DNA of 47,862 nt from Bacteroidia bacterium. Its GTDB lineage: Bacteria; Bacteroidota; Bacteroidia; Palsa-965. A model generated the notes under the pieces. It saw nothing but the letters and a program-made list of their open reading frames with translations. It was not told the origin of the DNA and searched no databases. The stretch spans positions 1 through 47,862 of the forward strand of contig JAKLJE010000032.1 in the NCBI GenBank assembly GCA_023151315.1, in the 5' to 3' direction. This document shows positions 32,197 to 41,240 of this stretch, one piece after another (positions within the stretch are counted from its first letter, which is position 1; each line of letters opens with the position of its first letter). The translations under genes were made by a program, and so were the position numbers.

Positions 32197-32223
32197 TAAA
32201 GCCACCCTTTTGAGGTGGCTTTA
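32197..32223. terminator. Rho-independent terminator, mainly for the minus-strand TPR gene
   Basis: Perfect 10-bp arms TAAAGCCACC/GGTGGCTTTA around a 7-nt loop. On the minus strand it lies 19 nt after the TPR gene stop and is followed by a T-rich run. Confidence 0.85.
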
Positions 32224-32242
32224 ATTCTAAGTTCGATACGGA

Positions 32243-33544
32243 CTATTGCCCTGCCTGAACCTTTTTGATTTCTTCTTTGATCTGATTGTACTTATCGTTG
32301 TCTCCCAGATTACCATAGCAAACTTTCAAAGCCTGCAATGTGTTCAGATCTTTCGGATCGATAGCACGCGCCTTTTCAAGATAGTCAACAGCAGTTTTCA
32401 ATGCCGGCTCCCACAAAGTTGAGTATTTCGCAGCATCAGCAATTGTTGAGTTACTACGCTCCTGATACTCGAATCCGTAATTGTAATACAGAATTCCCAA
32501 GTTGTACAATACATCGAAATTGTTCGGCTTCAGCTCCAGCGACTTTTTGTAGTTCGAAGCTGCCTTTTCGTGCATTTCTTCGTAATTCTTAGGTTTTGCT
32601 GCCGGTTTTCCGTCCGCACCAACCGGATTCGCGATACGATCGTATACGTTACCAACCACGAAGAACAACTCCGCATCGTCCTTACGCTGAGCCGTCAAAG
32701 CTTCCAATTGCGCCACTGCTTCTACGGTTTTACCTGCAGCCAATTTGATGTTCACATCTTCTGTAAGCAGATCAGCATCAGTCGGATACTTCTTCAAACC
32801 ATCAGCGATAGTAGCTTTATAAGCAACAGTATCGCCTTTCTCGCGGTAGCACTGTCCGAGCAACAACCAGGTGTTTCCTTTACCGTAGTTGATCTCGGTC
32901 AAACGTTTGAAATGCGGAATCGCCTTGTCATACATTTTGCCGTTCATCGCACTCACTGCAGCATTGTTAATGTTCAGTGAATCAACAACTTTGCTGGAAG
33001 CCGAAATATCAGCTGCGAGTTCGAACATCGGCAATGCTTCTGCATACTTCTTCTGGCTGAAATTCGCCAATCCGCAGTTCTGCGTATATACGTAGCAATC
33101 GCTGATCTGCTTGTTCAGACCTTCCGGACCGTAAACATCATACTTATCCAAAGACTTGGCTTTCAGATAAGAATTGGTCGCTTCCACCAGATTTACAGTC
33201 GGCGTTTCTGTATACGCCATGCTCTGCTTCTTCCCGGCATCCGTGATATCCTTATAAGAATCCATCTTCTTATTGAATTCGTCCAGATAAATAGCCATGT
33301 AAACGTTTCCGCGGTAATACCAGGTCTTCGCATCGTCCTTGGTATCAGTATGAACGCTGGCTTCATCGATGTTCAGTTTCGCCTTGTCCAGCATGGTTTT
33401 CGCATACGCCGGATCTTTCTTCTTCTCAGCGTTATAGTTATCCAGTGAATTCTTAGCAGTGGTAACTTTCGCCTTCTGAGCGAATGCTACACCTCCGGCC
33501 AACATCACTGCAGCGGTCAACAAAAGGTATTTCTTCATAATCAT
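32243..33544 (-). CDS. Exported tetratricopeptide repeat protein
   Basis: 433 residues (431 from the second Met, at 33538). Signal peptide MKKYLLLTAAVMLAGGVAFAQ, then TPR-type helical repeats, most clearly AIPHFKRLTEINYGKGNTWLLLGQCYREKGD, the NYKKSLELKPNNFDVLYNLGILYYNYG unit, and DYLEKARAIDPKDLNTLQALKVCYGNLGD. Periplasmic scaffold or cell-envelope factor; no specific family. It begins 3 nt after the gyrA stop, so it is cotranscribed with gyrA, and ends before a terminator. Confidence 0.88.
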   Translation of the reverse strand: MIMKKYLLLTAAVMLAGGVAFAQKAKVTTAKNSLDNYNAEKKKDPAYAKTMLDKAKLNIDEASVHTDTKDDAKTWYYRGNVYMAIYLDEFNKKMDSYKDITDAGKKQSMAYTETPTVNLVEATNSYLKAKSLDKYDVYGPEGLNKQISDCYVYTQNCGLANFSQKKYAEALPMFELAADISASSKVVDSLNINNAAVSAMNGKMYDKAIPHFKRLTEINYGKGNTWLLLGQCYREKGDTVAYKATIADGLKKYPTDADLLTEDVNIKLAAGKTVEAVAQLEALTAQRKDDAELFFVVGNVYDRIANPVGADGKPAAKPKNYEEMHEKAASNYKKSLELKPNNFDVLYNLGILYYNYGFEYQERSNSTIADAAKYSTLWEPALKTAVDYLEKARAIDPKDLNTLQALKVCYGNLGDNDKYNQIKEEIKKVQAGQ

Positions 33545-33547
33545 TTA

Positions 33548-36124
33548 TTATTCAGGTTTAATTTCATCGTTTTCAGATTCAACATCCGTGCCATCTTCCG
33601 GACCTTCATCCGATTCCGGCTCGTCTGCACTGTCAGCCATCGACGTATCTACCGTTCCGTCAACCGCTACCACTTCCTCTTCAGGGTCTGTTTCCACAGT
33701 TGTTACTGCTCCGATTTCCGCAGATTCATCCAGAGAAATCAGACGTACACCTTGTGTAGCGCGACCCATTACACGAAGATCCGATACGCGCAAACGGATA
33801 ACAATACCATTTGTTGTAATGATCATCAGGTCATTTTCGTCTGTTACCGCTTTGATGGCAACCAACTGACCGGTCTTATCCGTTACGTTAATGGTCTTCA
33901 CCCCTTTCGCTCCGCGACGGGTTTGTCTGTAAGACTCCACGTCCGAACGTTTTCCATAACCTTTCTCGGAAACCACCAGAATTTGTGGCGGATTGTTCGA
34001 CGGAATTACAATCATTCCGATGACTTCATCCGATTCACCAGCCAGTGTAATTGCGCGGACACCACTCGCTGTACGGCCCATGTCGCGTACATCTGAGTTA
34101 TTGAATCTCACTACTTTACCTGCCTTTGATGCAACCATCAGTTGATCTGACTCAGCAACCAACACAGCTTCCAATAATGTGTCTCCTTCGCGTACGGTAA
34201 TCGCGTTGATACCGTTGGCACGCGGACGGGAATACGCTTCAAGAACGGTCTTCTTAATAACCCCGCGCTTGGTGCACATCACGATATAATTGTTGTTGAT
34301 GTAGTTCTCGTCGGTCAGGCTGTTTACCTTAATAAAGGCACGAACCTTATCTTCCATCGGCAGGTTGATCATGTTCTGGATCGCACGACCTTTTGAAGTT
34401 TTGTTGCCTTCCGGCACTTCAAACGCACGCATCCAGAAGCATCTTCCCTGTTCAGTGAAGAACAACAAATATGCGTGAGTGTTCACCACAAACAGATGTT
34501 CCACGAAATCCTCGTCGCGTGTTGCTGACCCACGGGAACCTCGTCCTCCACGATTCTGAGCTCTGTATTCAGCCAAAGGCGTACGCTTGATGTATCCCAT
34601 TCTTGAAATGGTAACCACCACGTCTTCGTCGGCAATAAGATCTTCCATACGCTGATCGTCGGCGGCATAAACCACATCGGTCTTGCGCTCGTCACCGTAT
34701 TTCTCGTTAATCTCAATCAATTCATCTTTAATGATCTGCATACGCAGCGCCTCGTCATCCAGGATGTTGCGCAAGTGAGCGATCAGCTTCATGAGTTCTT
34801 CAAACTCTTCACGGATCTTATCGCGTTCCATGCCGGTGAGTACGCGAAGACGAAGTTCGAGAATTGCTCCTGCCTGAATTTCAGACAGAGAGAAACTTGA
34901 CATGAGCTTTTCCTTCGCATCGTTTGGCGTTGCCGATTCACGGATAATACGAATCACTTCATCCAGGTGATCCAATGCAATCAGATAACCTTGCAAGATA
35001 TGCGCACGCTTTTCAGCCTGCTCCAATTCGTATTTCGTACGGCGAACAACTACTTCGTGACGGAAGTCTACGAAGTGGCCGATCATCTGCTTCAGGTTTA
35101 ACATCAGCGGACGTCCGCCTACCAACGCAATATTGTTTACGCTGAACGATGTCTGGAGCGATGTATACTTATACAACTGGTTCAAAACCACGTTCGCAAC
35201 TGCATCGCGCTTCAGTTCGTACACTACACGCATTCCGTCGCGATCCGATTCATCGCGGATATCGCTGATGCCTTCCAGTTTCTTCTCGTTGATCAGGTCG
35301 GCAGTAGCTTTGATCATCTGCCACTTATTCACCTGATACGGAATTTCTGTCACGATAATTCTTTCGCGACCGTTATGTTCTTCAATGTTTGCTTTTGCAC
35401 GCAGCACAATTCTTCCGCGACCGGTTTCAAATGCTTCACGCACACCGCTGTAACCGTAGATTGTTCCGCCAGTAGGGAAATCCGGAGCCTTCACGATCTT
35501 CATCAAACCTTCCATGTCAATGTCACGGTTGTCGATGTAAGCGATCGTAGCATTTACAATCTCTGTCAGGTTGTGCGGCGGCATATTGGTTGCCATACCT
35601 ACTGCAATACCTGAAGCTCCGTTTACAAGAAGATTCGGAATGCGTGCAGGCAATACTGTCGGTTCCTCCAGACTGTCGTCGAAGTTCGGGCGGAAATCAA
35701 CCGTGTTCTTGTCGATGTCCGAAAGCATTTCTTCAGCGATCTTTCTCAGACGTGCTTCTGTATAACGCATCGCTGCCGGCGGATCTCCATCGATGGAACC
35801 GAAGTTACCCTGTCCATCAACAAGCGGATAACGCAAACTCCAGTCCTGTGCCATACGCACCATTGTGTCGTACACAGAACTATCGCCATGCGGGTGATAC
35901 TTACCAAGTACCTCACCCACGATACGGGCAGACTTTTTATATGGTCGGTTAGATAATACGCCCAGTTCGAGCATTCCGAACAACACCCTGCGGTGAACGG
36001 GTTTGAGACCGTCTCGTACGTCAGGTAACGCACGGGAAACAATTACGGACATCGAATAGTCGATGTACGCTGTTCTCATTTCATCTTCGATGTTAATCGG
36101 AATAATTTTTTCGCCTTCAGCCAT
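33548..36124 (-). CDS. gyrA: DNA gyrase subunit A
   Basis: 858 residues, full length. Catalytic Tyr121 in [10 protein letters not shown]; quinolone region [17 protein letters not shown] with Ser82 and Asp86 equivalent to E. coli Ser83 and Asp87, that is, the drug-sensitive residues. The C-terminal beta-pinwheel carries a GyrA-box form QTRRGAKG and six repeats with an acidic tail rich in D and E (about 805-858). Gyrase introduces negative supercoils as A2B2; gyrB is not in the window. Divergent from clpC. Its promoter is unclear; the best match, TAACCTTG at 36177-36184, has one mismatch and a 52-nt leader. Confidence 0.97.
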   Translation of the reverse strand: MAEGEKIIPINIEDEMRTAYIDYSMSVIVSRALPDVRDGLKPVHRRVLFGMLELGVLSNRPYKKSARIVGEVLGKYHPHGDSSVYDTMVRMAQDWSLRYPLVDGQGNFGSIDGDPPAAMRYTEARLRKIAEEMLSDIDKNTVDFRPNFDDSLEEPTVLPARIPNLLVNGASGIAVGMATNMPPHNLTEIVNATIAYIDNRDIDMEGLMKIVKAPDFPTGGTIYGYSGVREAFETGRGRIVLRAKANIEEHNGRERIIVTEIPYQVNKWQMIKATADLINEKKLEGISDIRDESDRDGMRVVYELKRDAVANVVLNQLYKYTSLQTSFSVNNIALVGGRPLMLNLKQMIGHFVDFRHEVVVRRTKYELEQAEKRAHILQGYLIALDHLDEVIRIIRESATPNDAKEKLMSSFSLSEIQAGAILELRLRVLTGMERDKIREEFEELMKLIAHLRNILDDEALRMQIIKDELIEINEKYGDERKTDVVYAADDQRMEDLIADEDVVVTISRMGYIKRTPLAEYRAQNRGGRGSRGSATRDEDFVEHLFVVNTHAYLLFFTEQGRCFWMRAFEVPEGNKTSKGRAIQNMINLPMEDKVRAFIKVNSLTDENYINNNYIVMCTKRGVIKKTVLEAYSRPRANGINAITVREGDTLLEAVLVAESDQLMVASKAGKVVRFNNSDVRDMGRTASGVRAITLAGESDEVIGMIVIPSNNPPQILVVSEKGYGKRSDVESYRQTRRGAKGVKTINVTDKTGQLVAIKAVTDENDLMIITTNGIVIRLRVSDLRVMGRATQGVRLISLDESAEIGAVTTVETDPEEEVVAVDGTVDTSMADSADEPESDEGPEDGTDVESENDEIKPE

Positions 36125-36278
36125 GTCTTTTTGTCACAAGTTCAGTTTAGCACAGTTATTGATTTAAGTAGCTAAACAAGGTTAATTTTCAGGAGTCCGA
36201 AAGTACCCATTTTTCATTGAAGAAAAGGCTCGAAAAAGACCCTACTTATTAACCTAATTATTAACATTTTTTCGTGGA

Positions 36279-36302
36279 TAAAAACGACTGTAAAAACGAC
36301 TG
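36279..36302 (+). repeat. Perfect tandem 12-mer (TAAAAACGACTG twice) at the clpC promoter
   Basis: Two identical adjacent copies, 36279-36290 and 36291-36302. The second covers the place where a -33 element would sit for the -7 element at 36320-36327. Likely a regulator site or a recent slip duplication. Confidence 0.75.
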
Positions 36303-36319
36303 AAAATTAGGATTGTATC

Positions 36320-36327
36320 TACATTTG
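36320..36327 (+). promoter_or_regulatory. -7 element (TACATTTG) of clpC
   Basis: Perfect TAnnTTTG, leaving a leader of about 65-70 nt. The leader contains a seven-codon frame (36372-36395, MKSKPKR) that ends 3 nt before the clpC ATG, and an AAAGGTGA word resembling a Shine-Dalgarno site, unusual for this phylum. Confidence 0.5.
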
Positions 36328-36398
36328 AGATCGTCCGGTAAAACGTGTAATTTCATACGCTTACAGGCAACATGAAAAGCAAACCGAAAAGGTGATTT

Positions 36399-38942
36399 AT
36401 GGAAGCAAAATTTTCGCCCCGAGTAAAAGACGTAATCACGTTCAGTCGTGAAGAAGCATTACGTTTAGGGCACGATTACATTGGGACTGAGCATCTTCTG
36501 CTCGGAATTATCCGTGAAGGTGAAGGAAGTGCCATCCGTCTGATGAAACAGATGAATGTGAACCTTCTCGATTTGCGTAAAGAAGTTGAATCGCTTACTG
36601 CCGGATCAGCACGTAAAACTGCTGCCAACCTCGGCAATATTCCATTGGTGAAACAGGCAGAACGTGCGCTGAAGATCACATATCTGGAAGCGAAGCTTTT
36701 CAAAAGCGCCGTTATCGGAACGGAACATCTTCTTCTTTCTATTCTGAAAGATGAAGATTCCATCGCTACAAAAGCGTTGAACCGTTTCGGTCTCGATTAC
36801 GAATCAGTTAAAAACGAATTGGATTCCAATGCAGGCACCAGCGACGAAACACAGTCTCCGCGTTCTGAGTTTCCGGCTAATCCGGATGACGATGAGAACG
36901 AAGACGCAACTTTCGGTTCGAGCCAGAAGAAAATCAGCGACAGCAAGTCCAAGACTCCTGTGCTCGATAACTTCGGTCGCGATCTGACTAAAGCTGCTGA
37001 AGACGGTAAACTGGATCCGATCGTGGGCCGTGAGAAAGAAATCGAACGTGTGTCGCAGATTCTTTCCCGCCGTAAGAAAAACAACCCTATTCTCATTGGA
37101 GAACCGGGTGTTGGTAAATCTGCAATCGCAGAAGGTCTTGCGTTGCGCATTATTCAGAAAAAAGTATCGCGTGTGCTCTTCAATAAGCGCGTGGTATCTC
37201 TTGATCTTGCTTCTCTTGTTGCAGGAACAAAGTACCGCGGTCAGTTTGAGGAACGCATGAAAGCTGTGATGAATGAATTGGAAAAATCACCTGATGTGAT
37301 TCTCTTCATTGATGAGATTCATACCATCATTGGTGCAGGCGGCGCGTCCGGTTCACTCGATGCTTCCAATATGTTCAAGCCGGCTCTCGCGCGTGGAGAA
37401 ATCCAATGCATCGGAGCTACAACACTTGATGAATACCGTCAGTACATTGAGAAAGACGGAGCTTTGGAACGTCGTTTCCAGAAAGTATTGGTGGAGCCAA
37501 CTTCTATTGACGAAACCATTCAGATTCTGAACAATATCAAAGCCCGTTACGAAGATCACCATAATGTGAACTACACAGAAGAGGCAATCAAGGCTTGTGT
37601 TACATTGACCTCGCGATATATCACTGATCGTCATTTGCCGGATAAAGCGATTGACGCATTGGATGAAGCAGGTTCTCGCGTTCACATTACCAACATCAAG
37701 GTTCCGAAGAAGATTCTTGAAGTGGAAGCTGAAATCGAGAAAGTAAAAGAAGAAAAGAATCAGGTGGTACGCTCTCAGCGTTATGAAGAAGCGGCGCGCC
37801 TGCGTGATAAAGAACGCCAGCTCCAGGAACAACTGGAAGCTGCGAAGAAACAGTGGGAGGAAGAAAGCAAGTCGCAGCGTGAAACCGTGAACGAAGAGAA
37901 TGTGGCTGAAGTGGTTTCCATGATGACCGGCATTCCTGTTCAACGTGTATCGCAGAACGAAAGCGACAAGCTTGCGATCATGTATGATCAGCTGAAAGGA
38001 AAAGTAATCGGTCAGGACGACGCGATCAAGAAAGTGGTGAAAGCCATTCAGCGTAACCGTGCCGGATTGAAAGATCCGAACAAGCCGATCGGTTCGTTTA
38101 TTTTCCTCGGGCCAACAGGTGTTGGTAAAACTCAGCTGGCGAAAATCCTCGCGAAATATCTCTTCGACAATGAAGATTCATTGATCCGAATTGACATGAG
38201 CGAATACATGGAGAAGTTTGCGGTTTCCCGTCTTGTTGGAGCGCCTCCGGGATATGTAGGTTACGAAGAAGGTGGTCAGTTGACAGAGAAAGTTCGTCGT
38301 AAACCTTATTCAGTAGTTCTTCTTGATGAAATCGAGAAAGCGCATCCGGATGTATTCAACCTGTTGTTGCAGACTTTGGATGACGGTCAGTTGACAGATT
38401 CACTCGGACGTAAAGTGGATTTCAAGAATACGATCATCATTATGACATCAAATATCGGATCACGTCAGTTGAAGGATTTCGGTACCGGAGTTGGATTCTC
38501 AACAGGTGCTCGTAAAGACAACAACGAAGAACATTCGAAAGGTGTTATTGAAAATGCATTGAAGAAAGCATTCGCTCCTGAATTCCTGAACCGTATTGAT
38601 GACGTTGTGATGTTTAATTCACTTTCACGTGAAGACATTCACCGCATCATTGATATCGAACTCGACAAACTGTACAGCCGCGTTACTCAATTGGGTTACA
38701 CCATTGAGTTGACTGAAAAAGCGAAAGACTTCATTGTTGAGAAAGGTTACGATCAGGCTTACGGTGCGCGTCCATTGAAGCGTGCGATTCAGAAGTATCT
38801 GGAAGATCCGCTGGCTGAAGAAATCATCAAATCCGGAATTTCGGAAGGTGATGTTGTAACTGTAGATTATGACGATGAGAAAAAAGACGTTGTGATCTCG
38901 GTTTCGAAACCAAAGTCTAAGAAAAAGTCAAAAGAAGAATAA
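36399..38942 (+). CDS. clpC: ATP-dependent Clp protease ATP-binding subunit ClpC
   Basis: 847 residues of the HSP100/ClpC class: Clp N-domain repeats (about 1-145), an acidic linker (about 150-180), AAA+ module 1 with Walker A GEPGVGKS (234-241) and [10 protein letters not shown], a UVR-like coiled-coil M domain (about 415-480), and AAA+ module 2 with Walker A GPTGVGKT (about 570-577) and [14 protein letters not shown]. It unfolds substrates for ClpP; an adaptor such as MecA in Bacillus is not visible. ATG 36399 begins [21 protein letters not shown], the standard N-terminus. A strong terminator follows. Confidence 0.97.
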   Translation: MEAKFSPRVKDVITFSREEALRLGHDYIGTEHLLLGIIREGEGSAIRLMKQMNVNLLDLRKEVESLTAGSARKTAANLGNIPLVKQAERALKITYLEAKLFKSAVIGTEHLLLSILKDEDSIATKALNRFGLDYESVKNELDSNAGTSDETQSPRSEFPANPDDDENEDATFGSSQKKISDSKSKTPVLDNFGRDLTKAAEDGKLDPIVGREKEIERVSQILSRRKKNNPILIGEPGVGKSAIAEGLALRIIQKKVSRVLFNKRVVSLDLASLVAGTKYRGQFEERMKAVMNELEKSPDVILFIDEIHTIIGAGGASGSLDASNMFKPALARGEIQCIGATTLDEYRQYIEKDGALERRFQKVLVEPTSIDETIQILNNIKARYEDHHNVNYTEEAIKACVTLTSRYITDRHLPDKAIDALDEAGSRVHITNIKVPKKILEVEAEIEKVKEEKNQVVRSQRYEEAARLRDKERQLQEQLEAAKKQWEEESKSQRETVNEENVAEVVSMMTGIPVQRVSQNESDKLAIMYDQLKGKVIGQDDAIKKVVKAIQRNRAGLKDPNKPIGSFIFLGPTGVGKTQLAKILAKYLFDNEDSLIRIDMSEYMEKFAVSRLVGAPPGYVGYEEGGQLTEKVRRKPYSVVLLDEIEKAHPDVFNLLLQTLDDGQLTDSLGRKVDFKNTIIIMTSNIGSRQLKDFGTGVGFSTGARKDNNEEHSKGVIENALKKAFAPEFLNRIDDVVMFNSLSREDIHRIIDIELDKLYSRVTQLGYTIELTEKAKDFIVEKGYDQAYGARPLKRAIQKYLEDPLAEEIIKSGISEGDVVTVDYDDEKKDVVISVSKPKSKKKSKEE

Positions 38943-38947
38943 ATGAA

Positions 38948-38980
38948 AAACGCCTCGTGAAAACGGGGCGTTTCTTTTTG
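38948..38980 (+). terminator. Rho-independent terminator of clpC
   Basis: Arms AAACGCCTCGT/ACGGGGCGTTT (one G-T wobble) closed by a GAAA tetraloop, then CTTTTTG, 6 nt after the clpC stop codon. Confidence 0.88.
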
Positions 38981-38993
38981 CAGTAAGTCCGAC

Positions 38994-39656
38994 TCATCCC
39001 CCGCCCTTTTTCTTCAGGAAAGAATACACAACGGAGAAACCAATGTTCATCTGAGTGACATTTCCTTCCAGGTCGGAAGCAATATAGGCTTTGTGTTCGT
39101 CGAGCGCCAGTTTATACGGATCGAATCCGTAATTCGTGAATACCATTCCGAAATGCACGCCGATTGCGAAATTTCCTTCCGTGTAGAAGTACGCGCCGGT
39201 TTCAAATTCTCCGTAATTGAAAACGTAATTCGATTGAAAATTATCCGGAATGGAATCCATAGATAATCCGTAATAATGCATACGTGCCTGACCGGCGTTG
39301 ATGGTAATGAATCCAGTTGCAGTTTCTGAGAACGCGTGATCGTACGAAATACTGATCGCGCCTCCGTTGAATTGTCCGTAGGTATTCAATCCGGGAATTT
39401 TATTGTCCGGCGTTTTCCAGATCACGTGTTTGTACGCGAGTCCGGCATTGAAACCCGAGAATATCCGGATGCGATACGAAAGATTCAGATCATAAATTCC
39501 GGTGAAGCTTCTTCGGAACGCTTTATTGGAAACAGGATGCGGAACATTCCCGCTGAAACGCAACTGCATTCTGTGCGCAAGAGAAGGATTCTCCTGAGCA
39601 TTCGCAAACGTCAACGTGAAAAGTAATATCAGTGTCCCGAAAAACCGGATTGCCAT
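38994..39656 (-). CDS. Predicted outer-membrane beta-barrel protein
   Basis: 220 residues from ATG 39656. Signal peptide MAIRFFGTLILLFTLTFANA. Mature part shows alternating strands rich in Tyr, Phe and Gly (YDLNLSYRIRIFSGFNAGLAYKHVIW, GGAISISYDHAF, NFAIGVHFGMVFTNYGF, VTQMNIGFSVVYSFL), fitting a small barrel; the aromatic strand end is followed by a lysine/glycine tail KKKGGG. Family not recognised. The start is chosen because TATATTTA (39661-39668) has its TA exactly 12 nt upstream; ATGs at 39659 and 39674 are less consistent. Confidence 0.78.
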   Translation of the reverse strand: MAIRFFGTLILLFTLTFANAQENPSLAHRMQLRFSGNVPHPVSNKAFRRSFTGIYDLNLSYRIRIFSGFNAGLAYKHVIWKTPDNKIPGLNTYGQFNGGAISISYDHAFSETATGFITINAGQARMHYYGLSMDSIPDNFQSNYVFNYGEFETGAYFYTEGNFAIGVHFGMVFTNYGFDPYKLALDEHKAYIASDLEGNVTQMNIGFSVVYSFLKKKGGG

Positions 39657-39660
39657 CATG

Positions 39661-39668
39661 TAAATATA
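39661..39668 (-). promoter_or_regulatory. Near-consensus -7 element (TATATTTA) of the outer-membrane protein gene
   Basis: One mismatch (final G to A) to TAnnTTTG, TA 12 nt before ATG 39656. Confidence 0.4.
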
Positions 39669-39731
39669 ACGCATTATTCTGCAAAAAAATGTGTTGTGCA
39701 GTTACATGATCTGAGAATTGAAAAGCCGACG

Positions 39732-41240
39732 CTACTTTTTCTTACCGCATCCTGCCACCATTGTTCCGCTTCCGTAGATCTTAACATCAGGAAAAGCCGG
39801 CTCAAGAATACGCAGGGATAATGGCAGACCGCCGAACAATTCTCCAGTAAGGAAATACTGGTCTTTGCTGATCGCAAAACATTCGGGTCCTTCATCACTG
39901 GAAATGCGAAGCATATTGTATTCGTGATGTTCAATGTACTTACCGTTTTTGTTGTAGAACGCCACGTAAACATCTTCGAGCTTGCGTCGCTGCCCCGGCG
40001 CAGCTTCTTCGTGTTTCAGAAATCCTGCGTTGATTCCGATTGTTCCTGTTATTACCAAATTGCCTTCAGCATCCAATGCCACATTTACGCGCGACTTCGA
40101 TAAACAACTGATGTTTGATTTCACCTTCCCGTTTTCATCCAGAATCGTAACAAAAACATTTTCGTGATTGGTAGTATCCACTTTTGCGCCGAACATTTTC
40201 CCTTCCCTCCTGCTCATGGATGTAGCAAGGTAAATATTCCCATTGCCTGCAGTAACACTTCCGAAGTAACTCAACGATCCGGCGGTTTGCACCCAACGGA
40301 ATTTTCCTTCAGAAGAATACGAAGCGACATAAGCTTCCATTGCGGTGTAATACGGACCTGCTCCGTACGGAACAACTGCAAGTTTAATGATTGATCCTCC
40401 AAAACGTGCTCCGCCGACATAAGAACCGCCAAGCAGAATGTTGCCTTTTGAATCGAACGCTACTTCAGGATCTGCTCCGTATGTGCAACACGATTCCTTC
40501 TGATAAGCCAACGCATCGCCCCAAATGATTTTGCCTTTCGCATCAACGTAAATCAGAAAATCGCAACCTCCTTTGCCGGCATTCAGGTTGATGTTCTTCG
40601 TAAAACGTCCTTCATCTGCATGACCTGCAAGAACAAATCCACCATTCGGGTGTGCTTTAAAATCGGTGATGTCCGCCTCCAATAATTCTTCAATCGCGAT
40701 GGTCTTGAAGTTATCTCCCGTTGAATCAAACCAACAGAGTTTGTAGCAATAACGATCTTCGTCATCATCGGAATCATCTTCTTCATCGTCCGTTACTTCC
40801 TGATCTGAATCGTAGTAATAATGATTGCGGGGACGCTTTAACGGCATATAAACCAGAGCTACCAATTCGTTGGTGTTGTCATATGTTGCACCGTATATTC
40901 TGTCTTCCCGATCAGGGCTGTAATAATGCCATTTTAAATCCCCGGAAAAGCTGTAAATGAACATGTAATTACCGGCTCTTGACATCGTGTATTCATCAAT
41001 TTGCGTTGAACCATCACTGCTGAATAAACCTGCTTGTTCGGTTCTGTAATTCATTTGCCCGGCAGTTCCTCCAACACAGATTTCCTGTCGCTGCACCGAA
41101 ATTGTTTTGAACGTCAGTTCAAGTCCGGTATTCACAGAACAACTGCTCCACAACATTTCCTGGCTGTGAGCAAGCGCTGAAACCAGCAACAATGCAAGTG
41201 TGAAATAGATCTTACTGCTCCGAATAAAATTCGTTTCCAT
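39732..41240 (-). CDS. Exported beta-propeller-like protein with acidic cluster
   Basis: 502 residues from ATG 41240. Signal peptide METNFIRSSKIYFTLALLLVSALAHSQ. The body has SBBP-like repeats (FDSKGNILLGGSYVGGARFGG, LDAEGNLVITGTIGINAGF, GGFVLAGHADEGRF, YVDAKGKIIWGDAL), so a propeller fold is likely. An exposed loop carries a dense Asp/Glu run (about 137-152) that could bind cations. There is no T9SS sorting domain; it ends in CGKKK. It overlaps the upstream WG-repeat gene by 29 nt, so the two are translated from one message. Relative of the divergent gene at 43302. Confidence 0.78.
   Translation of the reverse strand: METNFIRSSKIYFTLALLLVSALAHSQEMLWSSCSVNTGLELTFKTISVQRQEICVGGTAGQMNYRTEQAGLFSSDGSTQIDEYTMSRAGNYMFIYSFSGDLKWHYYSPDREDRIYGATYDNTNELVALVYMPLKRPRNHYYYDSDQEVTDDEEDDSDDDEDRYCYKLCWFDSTGDNFKTIAIEELLEADITDFKAHPNGGFVLAGHADEGRFTKNINLNAGKGGCDFLIYVDAKGKIIWGDALAYQKESCCTYGADPEVAFDSKGNILLGGSYVGGARFGGSIIKLAVVPYGAGPYYTAMEAYVASYSSEGKFRWVQTAGSLSYFGSVTAGNGNIYLATSMSRREGKMFGAKVDTTNHENVFVTILDENGKVKSNISCLSKSRVNVALDAEGNLVITGTIGINAGFLKHEEAAPGQRRKLEDVYVAFYNKNGKYIEHHEYNMLRISSDEGPECFAISKDQYFLTGELFGGLPLSLRILEPAFPDVKIYGSGTMVAGCGKKK

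Noticed and set aside
36328-36398. Riboswitch in the clpC leader
   Set aside because: The leader is only about 70 nt and no known aptamer pattern is recognisable.
37353-37943. 196-codon minus-strand frame inside clpC
   Set aside because: Antisense shadow of a highly conserved coding region; composition is not protein-like.
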